Shown piece after piece: positions 1 through 5,998 of a stretch of 9,312 nucleotides of DNA; the stretch's first letter is position 1; every line of letters begins with the position of its first letter. Origin of the DNA: an uncultured archaeon (lineage in GTDB: Archaea > Thermoproteota > Nitrososphaeria > Conexivisphaerales > CALBHZ01); contig CALBHZ010000091.1 of NCBI GenBank assembly GCA_937892815.1, positions 1-9,312 of the forward strand. The letters run 5' to 3'. The position numbers and the translations under genes are program-made. The notes under the pieces are model-generated. The model made no database searches, was not told where the DNA came from, and was given only the letters and a program-made list of their open reading frames with translations.

Positions 1-353
1 ATCTTCTCATAGATATTAAGAGAAGAAAGCCCAGCTTTATCCCTCTTCCGAACGCGTACATTAACGGGATATCGGATTACTTTAAAGGTAGGATAAGTAA
101 GGTATGCGATGCTATATCGTTGTACTTCTCCATCTCTCCTAACGGAGAGGTACTGGCCTGTGGAGCTAGAAATGATATAGTTCTAGGAAATTTGTTCGAG
201 AAGGGACTTAAGGATATCTTAAGCGATCCTCCTAGAGAGGCCGTTGTAAAGGTATCGAAATGTAAAGGGTGTTGGCTCGATTGTACGGTAGGGGTCTCTC
301 TATCGATTAGAAGACCGATCGAGATGGTTAAGTCCTACATCGGCCTCTCCTAA
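1..353 (+). CDS. Radical SAM protein with SPASM-like C-terminal domain (3' end only)
   Basis: The reading frame is open from base 3 to a TAA at 351-353 and enters from outside the window, so this is the C-terminal ~116 residues of a longer protein. The first possible in-window start (TTG at 120) falls inside the domain and is not the real start. Numbering from the first full codon, Cys35, Cys53, Cys87, Cys90 and Cys94 form a C-x17-C ... CKGCWLDC pattern around NGEVLACG and LGNL. This is the usual look of a SPASM/twitch auxiliary iron-sulfur domain at the end of radical SAM enzymes (peptide modification, cofactor and heme-related enzymes). The catalytic CxxxCxxC core is upstream and not visible, so the radical SAM assignment is inferred from the tail, and the substrate cannot be guessed. 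The gene runs convergently towards the hydrogenase protease gene. Confidence 0.7.
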   Translation, partial: LLIDIKRRKPSFIPLPNAYINGISDYFKGRISKVCDAISLYFSISPNGEVLACGARNDIVLGNLFEKGLKDILSDPPREAVVKVSKCKGCWLDCTVGVSLSIRRPIEMVKSYIGLS

Positions 354-489
354 AAGGCGTTCTCATTTACTAAATCCCTCTTTATCAATGACTACCGAAT
401 TTAGAAAAGCGCGTCCATAGAAGCTGCTTTTATTCATATCTAACGTTCTCTAAATCTTTTCAAGGCCTCAACTAACGTTATTATCAACC
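354..489. other. Convergent intergenic spacer
   Basis: This spacer lies between two convergent genes, the radical SAM 3' end and the hydrogenase protease. It holds no open frame worth calling and no clear hairpin terminator. The octamer CTAACGTT occurs twice in direct orientation, at 440-447 and 472-479, probably by chance. Scattered short T-runs could serve archaeal termination in either direction, but none is convincing. Confidence 0.5.
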
Positions 490-963
490 TTAATTAAGCT
501 GGTCCGAGATCTCCAGTATCTTCTCCTTAACTTCCAAGGTTATATCACTTAGTTTATCCTCTAGTTCCTTAGTTAGCTCCATCGATGGCGTATATGGATC
601 CCTCACCTCTACAGCGATAACGTATACCTTAGGAACGTCGAGCTTTAAGCTCTTCATTAGCTCAATAGCTTCAGGTAAGCCCGCATAATGAGGAGAGAAG
701 CCCTTACAGACTTTAAAATCCTCTACCTTTAACTTCAATACGCTTCCCGTAGGGTATTTGTTGGTTACAACGCTATCAACTACGATAACTAGCCTCCTTC
801 CCTCTAAGTAATCTATTAAGCCTAATCCGCTCCTCTCTAAAATCTCTACATCGAAGCCTTTTCCGATAAGTTCGTTTCTTAACCTATGTCCGAGTTCCAA
901 TCCTATCCTATCGTCCTTCATAATGGAGTTGCCTAAGAAGATAACGAGAGGTTTGTCGGACAT
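490..963 (-). CDS. [NiFe]-hydrogenase maturation endopeptidase (HycI/HupD/FrcD-like)
   Basis: The 157-residue protein has the length and motifs of the hydrogenase maturation protease family. This family removes the C-terminal peptide of the hydrogenase large subunit after nickel insertion in the cytoplasm. Visible motifs are GN(S)IMKDDRIG at residues 11-21 (family GNxxxxDDxxG, with an acidic nickel-sensing residue), VIVVDSV with Asp63 in the second conserved acidic position, and SPHYAGLPEA with His92 in the conserved His position. All three ligand-type residues are intact, so the enzyme is probably active. Its likely substrate is the MvhA encoded at 1377-2840, which has an uncleaved 26-residue tail after DPCxxCxxH. 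The gene is on the same strand as the hydrogenase operon but is separated from it by the oppositely oriented PDCD5 gene, so it needs its own promoter. The ATG at 963 has a GGGAG directly against it with no proper spacing. A near-leaderless transcript from the TATA palindrome at 988-1001 is more likely. Confidence 0.88.
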   Translation of the reverse strand: MSDKPLVIFLGNSIMKDDRIGLELGHRLRNELIGKGFDVEILERSGLGLIDYLEGRRLVIVVDSVVTNKYPTGSVLKLKVEDFKVCKGFSPHYAGLPEAIELMKSLKLDVPKVYVIAVEVRDPYTPSMELTKELEDKLSDITLEVKEKILEISDQLN

Positions 964-987
964 CTCCCTGCTTAATTAAGTGGAAAG

Positions 988-1001
988 TTATAAATTTATA
1001 A
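988..1001. promoter_or_regulatory. Palindromic TATA box, likely shared by divergent genes
   Basis: TTATAAATTTATAA is a perfect 14-bp palindrome between the protease (- strand, ATG at 963) and the PDCD5 gene (+ strand). Both strands read as a good archaeal TATA element. A start site about 25 bases away would give an almost leaderless protease mRNA near 965-970. On the + strand, TTTATAAAAG at 995-1004 would place the start near 1022-1026, ahead of the Shine-Dalgarno at 1035-1040. This is promoter prediction by eye, not mapped transcription. Confidence 0.6.
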
Positions 1002-1034
1002 AAGCTAATATAATGCATACTAACCGATTACCGT

Positions 1035-1040
1035 AGGTGA
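1035..1040 (+). promoter_or_regulatory. Shine-Dalgarno AGGTGA deciding the PDCD5 start
   Basis: AGGTGA complements the archaeal 16S 3' end and lies 5 bases before the TTG at 1046. The only other candidate, GTG at 1037, lies inside this site and so is unlikely to be the start. The same GGTGA core with 4-6 bases of spacing precedes most genes of the hydrogenase operon. Confidence 0.65.
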
Positions 1041-1045
1041 GGGCT

Positions 1046-1363
1046 TTGTCGAGCGAGGAGGAGATTAAGAGGAGGATGTTAGAACGATGGTTAGCTCAAC
1101 AAGCCGCTCAACAACAGGCCGCCGAACAGCTCCGCAAGCTACAGGAAGCTGCCGAGCTTGAGAGGGTTAAGCAAACTATCTTGAGAAGGATTTTAACTCA
1201 AGACGTTAGAGAAAGGATAAGCAATATACGTCTCGCAGATCCCGATTTCGCAGAGCAAATTGAGAACTACATCCTTATGTTATTCCAAGCTGGAAGGATT
1301 AAGAAGGTAGATTTCGAGACGTTTAAACAGATCGTAACCGCTTTAAAATCTAAAGGACCTTAA
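1046..1363 (+). CDS. PDCD5-family DNA-binding protein (TFAR19 homolog)
   Basis: This is a small basic helical protein of 105 residues from the TTG at 1046 (108 if the GTG at 1037 is used). It matches the archaeal PDCD5/TFAR19 family in length and layout. There is a charged N-terminal helix rich in Gln and Ala (LAQQAAQQQAAEQL), then a three-helix core with the family signatures ILRRILTQDVRERISNIRL, DPDFAEQIENYIL and LFQAGRI. Family members bind nucleic acid; their precise role in archaea is unsettled. In many archaea this gene sits among ribosomal protein genes (S19e, L39e, L31e). Here it stands alone between the hydrogenase protease and the hydrogenase operon, and ends 13 bases from the convergent mvhA stop. 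Start choice rests on the Shine-Dalgarno at 1035-1040. Functionally it is unlikely to belong to the hydrogenase system. Confidence 0.88.
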   Translation: MSSEEEIKRRMLERWLAQQAAQQQAAEQLRKLQEAAELERVKQTILRRILTQDVRERISNIRLADPDFAEQIENYILMLFQAGRIKKVDFETFKQIVTALKSKGP

Positions 1364-1365
1364 AT

Positions 1366-1370
1366 AAAAA
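1366..1370 (-). terminator. Possible T-tract terminator after mvhA
   Basis: Just past the mvhA stop the - strand reads CTCCTCTTTTTATTTAAGG. A run of five T in a T-rich stretch without a hairpin is the usual form of archaeal intrinsic terminators. It lies in the 13-base gap to the convergent PDCD5 gene, so the two transcripts must end very close together or overlap. Confidence 0.4.
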
Positions 1371-1376
1371 GAGGAG

Positions 1377-2840
1377 TTAATAGTTCTTTACTACCTGTAA
1401 TAAGTTGCCCTTGTTATCGTAGATGTACAAAGCGAGCGGTATACTTCCAGGTACGCTGTGAGTCGCGCATGCGTGGCATGGATCGTAAGCCCTAAACGCC
1501 ATCTCAACCATATTTAGTAAGCCGTCGCTTACCTTGCCCCTCCTTATGAACCTCCTAGCCGCTCTATCTACGGATAGGGCCATCCTAGCTGCGTTGTGCT
1601 GGGTAGCTACCATTAAGTTGGCCTTCTTTATCACCCCTCTTTCATCGGTTTCGTAATGGTGAATTAATACGCCTCTTGGAGCTTCTATTACCCCAATTCC
1701 TACATCCGGAGTTGCGGTAGGTACATTACGTACGTTTGGATCCGTAAGCTCGGGATCTTCCGCTAATTCCTTCATTCTTTCAGCTGCGTAAACCATTTCA
1801 ATCGCTCTAGCCCAGTGGTAAGCTAAGGTATTGTGAACGGGCTTCCCTCCGAAGAATTCGTACATTTCCTCGTACTTCTCTTGTGCTAGAGGCGTAGCCA
1901 TGCCATCCGCTGCGTTAAGCCTAGCTAATGAATTAACGGCAAATATTCCGCTATCTTCTCCTCCAACGAGACCTTTCCATCCTATCTCCCTTAGATATGA
2001 GAACCTAACGTACGTCCAAGGCTCTACGTGTTCTGCTATGTGCTTAACGTAGTCGTGAACGTCGAACTTAGCGTACTCCTTTCCCTTTGGAGATACCACT
2101 CTAAGCTTTCCATCGTAGAAGTTAACGTAGTTCTTATCGTCTACTAGCCCCATGTAGTAAGTTTCGTCGATGTACCCTTCGTCTTTAATTAGCTTAACTA
2201 CCTCCTTGTTGCTCAGTACGAGATCCTTCAATACCTTAATGGTGAACAACGTGAAATCTACGGCCTCTTTAGCTACCTCCTTTATCTTCTTCGCGTCTTC
2301 CTCCTTAACCGGTCTAGATACCCCTCCAGGTACTCCTAGAACGGGGTGTATCGGCTTTCCTCCTAGTATCTGCATAATTTCCCTCAGCTTCTTCCTCATC
2401 TTAATTACCTTTAACCCCGCCTCAAGCCCGACTTTCTTTATAACTCCGAATATGTTCCTGTCCTCCTTAGGAGCTTTCGGTCCTACGATTAAATCCGGAC
2501 CTCCCAAGATGTACAGGTGGAGAGCGTGATCCTCAAGCATGAACGCGTTGTAGTACAGCTCTCTGATCTTCTTGGCGGCTGGAGGAGGTTCTACCTTATA
2601 TAGATCGTCTAGGGTCTTAGTAGAGCACATATGGTGAGCCGTTGGACATACACCACATATCCTAGACGTTATTTGAGGCATGTCCTCAGCGGCTCTCCCC
2701 TCCGCGAACTTCTCAAACCCTCTAAACTCGGGTATTTGGAAATACGCTTTTTGACAGTTTCCCTTATCATCTAGAACGATTACTATCTTCCCGTGACCTT
2801 CGAGCCTCGTTATTGGATCTATAACTACCTCCTTAACCAT
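1377..2840 (-). CDS. mvhA: F420-non-reducing [NiFe] hydrogenase large subunit MvhA
   Basis: This is the catalytic large subunit carrying the NiFe(CN)2CO site, where H2 is split or formed in the cytoplasm. The protein is 487 residues from the ATG at 2840. The N-terminus has DPITRLEGHGK (residues 8-18) with conserved Glu14. The first nickel motif is RICGVCPTAHH with Cys62 and Cys65, and the second is DPCHACATH with Cys455 and Cys458. After His461 come 26 more residues, the tail that a maturation protease removes; a fitting protease is encoded at 490-963. Overall form matches group 3c (Mvh) hydrogenases. A GTG three codons upstream (2849) also opens the frame, but it lies within the Shine-Dalgarno AGAGGTGA (2853-2846), which is correctly spaced 5 bases from the ATG at 2840. 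It is the last gene of the operon, directly after mvhG. No residue of the active site appears lost. Confidence 0.95.
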   Translation of the reverse strand: MVKEVVIDPITRLEGHGKIVIVLDDKGNCQKAYFQIPEFRGFEKFAEGRAAEDMPQITSRICGVCPTAHHMCSTKTLDDLYKVEPPPAAKKIRELYYNAFMLEDHALHLYILGGPDLIVGPKAPKEDRNIFGVIKKVGLEAGLKVIKMRKKLREIMQILGGKPIHPVLGVPGGVSRPVKEEDAKKIKEVAKEAVDFTLFTIKVLKDLVLSNKEVVKLIKDEGYIDETYYMGLVDDKNYVNFYDGKLRVVSPKGKEYAKFDVHDYVKHIAEHVEPWTYVRFSYLREIGWKGLVGGEDSGIFAVNSLARLNAADGMATPLAQEKYEEMYEFFGGKPVHNTLAYHWARAIEMVYAAERMKELAEDPELTDPNVRNVPTATPDVGIGVIEAPRGVLIHHYETDERGVIKKANLMVATQHNAARMALSVDRAARRFIRRGKVSDGLLNMVEMAFRAYDPCHACATHSVPGSIPLALYIYDNKGNLLQVVKNY

Positions 2841-2845
2841 AATCC

Positions 2846-2853
2846 TCACCTCT
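2846..2853 (-). promoter_or_regulatory. Shine-Dalgarno of mvhA, containing the mvhG stop codon
   Basis: AGAGGTGA on the - strand, 5 bases before the mvhA ATG. Its last three bases, TGA, are the stop codon of mvhG, so termination and re-initiation are physically coupled. It decides the start at 2840 over the GTG at 2849. Confidence 0.7.
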
Positions 2854-3826
2854 TGAATACCTTACCTCCGAGCTTAGAAGAGGGTAGCGTGTAACGGTAC
2901 AACCTGCCTACTAGATCCGCTATCTTCTCCTTTACTTGCCTCTCTACCTCCTTTTCATCTTCTACATCTAGGATACTGGCCAAAAAGGACAGCGCTTTTG
3001 CTCCGTAATCGCTTACGTTATCCAGCATTCCAAAACATCCTGTACAGGGCATGTTTGCCTTGATGCACAGAGCTCCACATCCTCCTCTAGTTACGGGGCC
3101 TAAGCAAGGCAATCCTTGAGCTAGCAAGCATTTCTCCGGGTCTGGGGTAAATTCGGTGATCCTCTTAAACTCCTTAATTAATAGCTTATCCGGCTTAGTT
3201 TCGTTTAGCGGACATTCATCACATAGAGCTTTAGAGGACGCTCCTATTACGGAACCTTTCGGAGGGAGGTTTCCAGATAGGAGGGCTTGAATGGCGTTCC
3301 ATGTAACGTCTGGAGTCGGCGGACATCCCGGTACGTAGTAATCGACCTCAATTACCCTATCTAGAGGTAATAGCCTAGGTAAGACTTCCGGGACTTCGAC
3401 CTCAATGCCTAGCTCTTCGTCCTTATAAGTTCTAGGCAGTACCTTCTCCTCATTTACCACCGTAGGCACTTCGAAGTAAGCTCTACTCAATAGCTCCTCC
3501 CTCTTGTACAGGTTAGCCAGGCCAGGTATTCCTCCCCAAGCTGAACAAGCACCGTAAGCTATAACGTATTGGGATTTTTGCCTCAATAACTTAACGACCT
3601 TCTCGTGCTCAGTTAGCCTTATACCTCCATTGATTAAGCTAGCGGTTATCGATTTGTCGGGCAACTTCTCCACATCTTCAATTTTAAAATCTACAGCGAC
3701 GGGCCAGAAGACTATGTCCACCGCGTTCACTAGATCTAACACCTTTTCGGCCAGATCCAACACGGCTTCTTCGCATCCTCCGCAGGACGCGCACCAATAT
3801 AGAGCTATTTTAGGCTTCTCGCTCAT
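2846..3826 (-). CDS. mvhG: F420-non-reducing [NiFe] hydrogenase small subunit MvhG
   Basis: This 326-residue electron-transfer subunit carries three iron-sulfur clusters from the active site in MvhA towards MvhD. Proximal cluster ligands are visible as CASCGGCE (Cys12, Cys15), GACSAWGG (Cys94) and PGCPPTP (Cys168). Eight further cysteines (202, 205, 233, 241, 250, 254, 261, 264) fit the two additional [4Fe-4S] clusters of the Mvh/Frh type. There is no twin-arginine signal peptide at the N-terminus, so the hydrogenase is cytoplasmic, unlike group 1 uptake hydrogenases. The start is well supported: the ATG at 3826 overlaps the mvhD stop (ATGA), and GGAGGTGA lies 4 bases upstream. The coding end lies inside the mvhA Shine-Dalgarno. 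Confidence 0.95.
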   Translation of the reverse strand: MSEKPKIALYWCASCGGCEEAVLDLAEKVLDLVNAVDIVFWPVAVDFKIEDVEKLPDKSITASLINGGIRLTEHEKVVKLLRQKSQYVIAYGACSAWGGIPGLANLYKREELLSRAYFEVPTVVNEEKVLPRTYKDEELGIEVEVPEVLPRLLPLDRVIEVDYYVPGCPPTPDVTWNAIQALLSGNLPPKGSVIGASSKALCDECPLNETKPDKLLIKEFKRITEFTPDPEKCLLAQGLPCLGPVTRGGCGALCIKANMPCTGCFGMLDNVSDYGAKALSFLASILDVEDEKEVERQVKEKIADLVGRLYRYTLPSSKLGGKVFKR

Positions 3827-4245
3827 TCTTTCACCTCCAACCTAGGTTTTAAAGGACCTAAAGCTTTTACTTGTTCTACCATTTCATTAGCCACCTGTAC
3901 CCATTTGGTGGCTTCAGCTGCAGAGATCCATTCTAACCTAAACCTCTCTTTTTCAATTCCCATTTCCTCTAACATTTTCTTCAACATCGTCATCCTCCTC
4001 AAGGTCTTCATATTACCGTTAACGTAGTGGCAATCTCCAGGATGACAGCCGGCTACTATAACTCCGTCAGCTCCCTGTTTAAAGGCCTCTAATACGAACT
4101 GAGGATCTACCCTACCTGAGCACATGACCTTAATTACCCTGAAGTTCGCCGGGTACTTCATCCTACTAGTTCCAGCTAAATCTAAAGCGGCGTAAGTACA
4201 CCAGTTACATGCGAATACCACTATCTTAGGCTTAAACTCCGCCAC
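3823..4245 (-). CDS. mvhD: MvhD [2Fe-2S] electron-transfer subunit (hydrogenase to HdrA)
   Basis: This small protein of the MvhD/FlpD family (140 residues from the GTG at 4245) shuttles electrons from MvhG to the FAD protein HdrA. The five conserved cysteines are all present: FACNWC (Cys13, Cys16), MCSGRVDP (Cys42) and GCHPGDCHY (Cys67, Cys72). It follows directly on the HdrA-like gene (4248-5987). In Qmo complexes an MvhD domain is fused to the C-terminus of QmoB; here it is a separate gene in the equivalent position. Start choice: a GTG at 4251 gives two more residues but abuts the Shine-Dalgarno AGAGGTGA (4259-4252) with no spacing. The GTG at 4245 has 6 bases of spacing, close to the 4-5 seen in its neighbours, so I prefer it. 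The stop overlaps the mvhG start. Confidence 0.92.
   Translation of the reverse strand: MAEFKPKIVVFACNWCTYAALDLAGTSRMKYPANFRVIKVMCSGRVDPQFVLEAFKQGADGVIVAGCHPGDCHYVNGNMKTLRRMTMLKKMLEEMGIEKERFRLEWISAAEATKWVQVANEMVEQVKALGPLKPRLEVKE
3831..3838 (-). promoter_or_regulatory. Shine-Dalgarno of mvhG
   Basis: GGAGGTGA on the - strand, 4 bases before the mvhG ATG and inside the 3' end of mvhD. It is the strongest ribosome binding site in the operon and supports high, coupled expression of the small subunit. Confidence 0.7.
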
Positions 4246-4247
4246 CT

Positions 4248-5987
4248 TCACTCACCTCTAAATGTAGCTACTACCTGAGCCATAACTTGGTTGTCCTTGA
4301 AACCGGATTGTTGCATAGCTCCGGATGGACACGCAGCTGCGCATGTTCCGCATCCTTTACATAACATGCTATTAACCTTCGAGATACGCTTCCCATCTTC
4401 CTTTACTTCTATAGTTATTGCTTCATACGGGCATAGGGCGGCACATATCCCACATCCAGAACACATATCCTCATTCACTCTTGCTATTAACGGCTCTACT
4501 TCTATCTCCTCCTTCGTAACTATAGTAGCGGCTTTTGCAGCTGCTGCGCTTCCTGATGCTATACTCTCGATTATGTTCTTAGGGCCTGTAGCTACCCCAG
4601 CTAGGAAGATACCGTCCGTTAAGGCCTCTACAGGCCTTAGCTTTAAGTGAGCCTCCTTGAGGAAGCCATCGGCTCCACAACCGATCTTTAACATAATCCT
4701 TATCTTTTCGGTGTCTGTAGCCGGAACCATGCCATTTGCGAGGACTACGGCGTCTACAGGTATCGCTATCCTTTCTTGAATAGTTGTATCAAAGGCCTCC
4801 ACTTCAACGAACTTATCTCTAGGTTTAACGCTTGGAGCTTCATCAAACCTTATGAACTTGACTTCGTTCTCTATAGCTTTCCAGTACAGATCTTCCTCCT
4901 TTCCGTAGGTCCTCATATCCTTGTAGAAGACGTAAACATCGATATCCGGATATTTCTCCTTAATCTTCAAGATGGTCTTTAAACTAGCAGAACAGCACAT
5001 TCTAGAGCAGTATGGCTTTGCATTTGGGGTAGTACTTAACGAACCTACACACAGTATAAAGGCCAAGCTCTTAGGTCTAATACCTCCTATCAGTAGCTCT
5101 CCTTTAGTTGGACCCTCCTCACTCAATATATCCATAAGCTGGAAGAGGGTAACGACCTTATCGGTCGTCTTGTAACCATATTCTCCAATTGCTGGTTCGT
5201 ATGGATCGTATCCTATAGCCACGATAATAGCGCCTACGTTTAATTCTATTTTCTCCTCCTTCCCTTCCCCTAACCTCCTCGTTACAGTAACCCTGAAATC
5301 CCCTATTGAACCATCCACCTTTTCTACCTCAGAATTGAGGAAGATATGAGCTTTAGGATTGGCCTTGATTTTCTCCACTAAGCTATTTACTACGTCTTTG
5401 CCCGTTAAAGTAGTGTAAGCGAGTTCTCCGAGTTTAACAGCGTTCCCTCCTAAAACACTCCTCTTCTCTACTAAGTATACATCAAAGCCTCTCTCTACCA
5501 AATCCAACGTAGCTCTAAGGCCTGCCACCCCTCCTCCTATCACTAGTACAGCAGGTCTTACAGCGGACTTTATCTTTTCTAAGGGCTCTAGAAGCCTAGC
5601 TTTAGCTACGGCCATCCTAACGAGCTCCTTAGCCTTTTCGGTAGCCGCTTCCTTATCGTCCGGATGTACCCACGAACAGTGTTCTCTTATATTCGCCATT
5701 TCAAATAGGTAGGGGTTCAACCCAGCGTCACCCAAAACCCCCCTGAACGTAGGCTCGTGCATAGCCGGTGAACATGCCGCAACAACTACCCTGTTCAGCT
5801 TATGCTCCTTGATATCCTCCTTTATCATCGCTTGTCCAGGAGCGGAACACATGAACACGTAGTCCTTAGCTACGACTACGTTTGGCAAGGTTTTTGCGTA
5901 TTCGACCACCTCCTTTACGTTTACTACTCCCGCTATGTTAAGTCCACAATGGCAGACGTATACGCCTATCCTAATTTCTTCAGACAT
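4248..5987 (-). CDS. hdrA: HdrA-like FAD/iron-sulfur protein with N-terminal cluster domain and C-terminal diferredoxin (QmoB-like)
   Basis: This flavin hub protein of the HdrA family has 579 residues from the ATG at 5987. Domains in order: an HdrA N-terminal [4Fe-4S] domain (VYVCHCG, Cys12/Cys14; FMCSAPGQ, Cys47; ACSPAMHEPTF, Cys72); an FAD-binding thioredoxin-reductase-like domain from about residue 147 (VIGGGVAGLRATLDL, GGN about 35 residues on); the CVGS...YCSRMCCSAS motif typical of HdrA; and a C-terminal 2x[4Fe-4S] ferredoxin domain near residues 510-565 (MCSGCGICAALCP, LCKGCGTCAAACP). The inserted ferredoxin domain of methanogen HdrA is missing here but is present in the neighbouring HdrA paralog. 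With MvhD next door (about 720 residues together) it matches the HdrA-MvhD make-up of QmoB. It probably receives electrons from MvhD. Starts at 5996 and 5993 also open the frame, but GGGTGA (5998-5993) is spaced 5 bases from the ATG at 5987. Confidence 0.92.
   Translation of the reverse strand: MSEEIRIGVYVCHCGLNIAGVVNVKEVVEYAKTLPNVVVAKDYVFMCSAPGQAMIKEDIKEHKLNRVVVAACSPAMHEPTFRGVLGDAGLNPYLFEMANIREHCSWVHPDDKEAATEKAKELVRMAVAKARLLEPLEKIKSAVRPAVLVIGGGVAGLRATLDLVERGFDVYLVEKRSVLGGNAVKLGELAYTTLTGKDVVNSLVEKIKANPKAHIFLNSEVEKVDGSIGDFRVTVTRRLGEGKEEKIELNVGAIIVAIGYDPYEPAIGEYGYKTTDKVVTLFQLMDILSEEGPTKGELLIGGIRPKSLAFILCVGSLSTTPNAKPYCSRMCCSASLKTILKIKEKYPDIDVYVFYKDMRTYGKEEDLYWKAIENEVKFIRFDEAPSVKPRDKFVEVEAFDTTIQERIAIPVDAVVLANGMVPATDTEKIRIMLKIGCGADGFLKEAHLKLRPVEALTDGIFLAGVATGPKNIIESIASGSAAAAKAATIVTKEEIEVEPLIARVNEDMCSGCGICAALCPYEAITIEVKEDGKRISKVNSMLCKGCGTCAAACPSGAMQQSGFKDNQVMAQVVATFRGE
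4252..4259 (-). promoter_or_regulatory. Shine-Dalgarno of mvhD
   Basis: AGAGGTGA on the - strand within the last codons of the upstream HdrA-like gene. Spacing is 6 bases to the GTG at 4245 and zero to the GTG at 4251, which favours the downstream start. Confidence 0.6.
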
Positions 5988-5992
5988 TCTCA

Positions 5993-5998
5993 TCACCC
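5993..5998 (-). promoter_or_regulatory. Shine-Dalgarno of the second HdrA-like gene, containing the upstream stop codon
   Basis: GGGTGA on the - strand, 5 bases before the ATG at 5987. Its TGA is the stop codon of the preceding flavoprotein gene, the same economy seen at the mvhG/mvhA junction. It selects 5987 over the ATG at 5993 and the GTG at 5996. Confidence 0.6.

Noticed and set aside
2170..2529. 119-residue open frame on the + strand within mvhA
   Set aside because: It lies wholly opposite the well-supported mvhA coding sequence, has low-complexity Ser/Pro/Phe content typical of an antisense shadow, and shows no motif.
4291..5175. Several + strand open frames inside the HdrA-like gene
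   Set aside because: Their His/Pro/Cys-rich translations mirror the ferredoxin cysteines and FAD domain on the other strand; they are shadows with no ribosome site.
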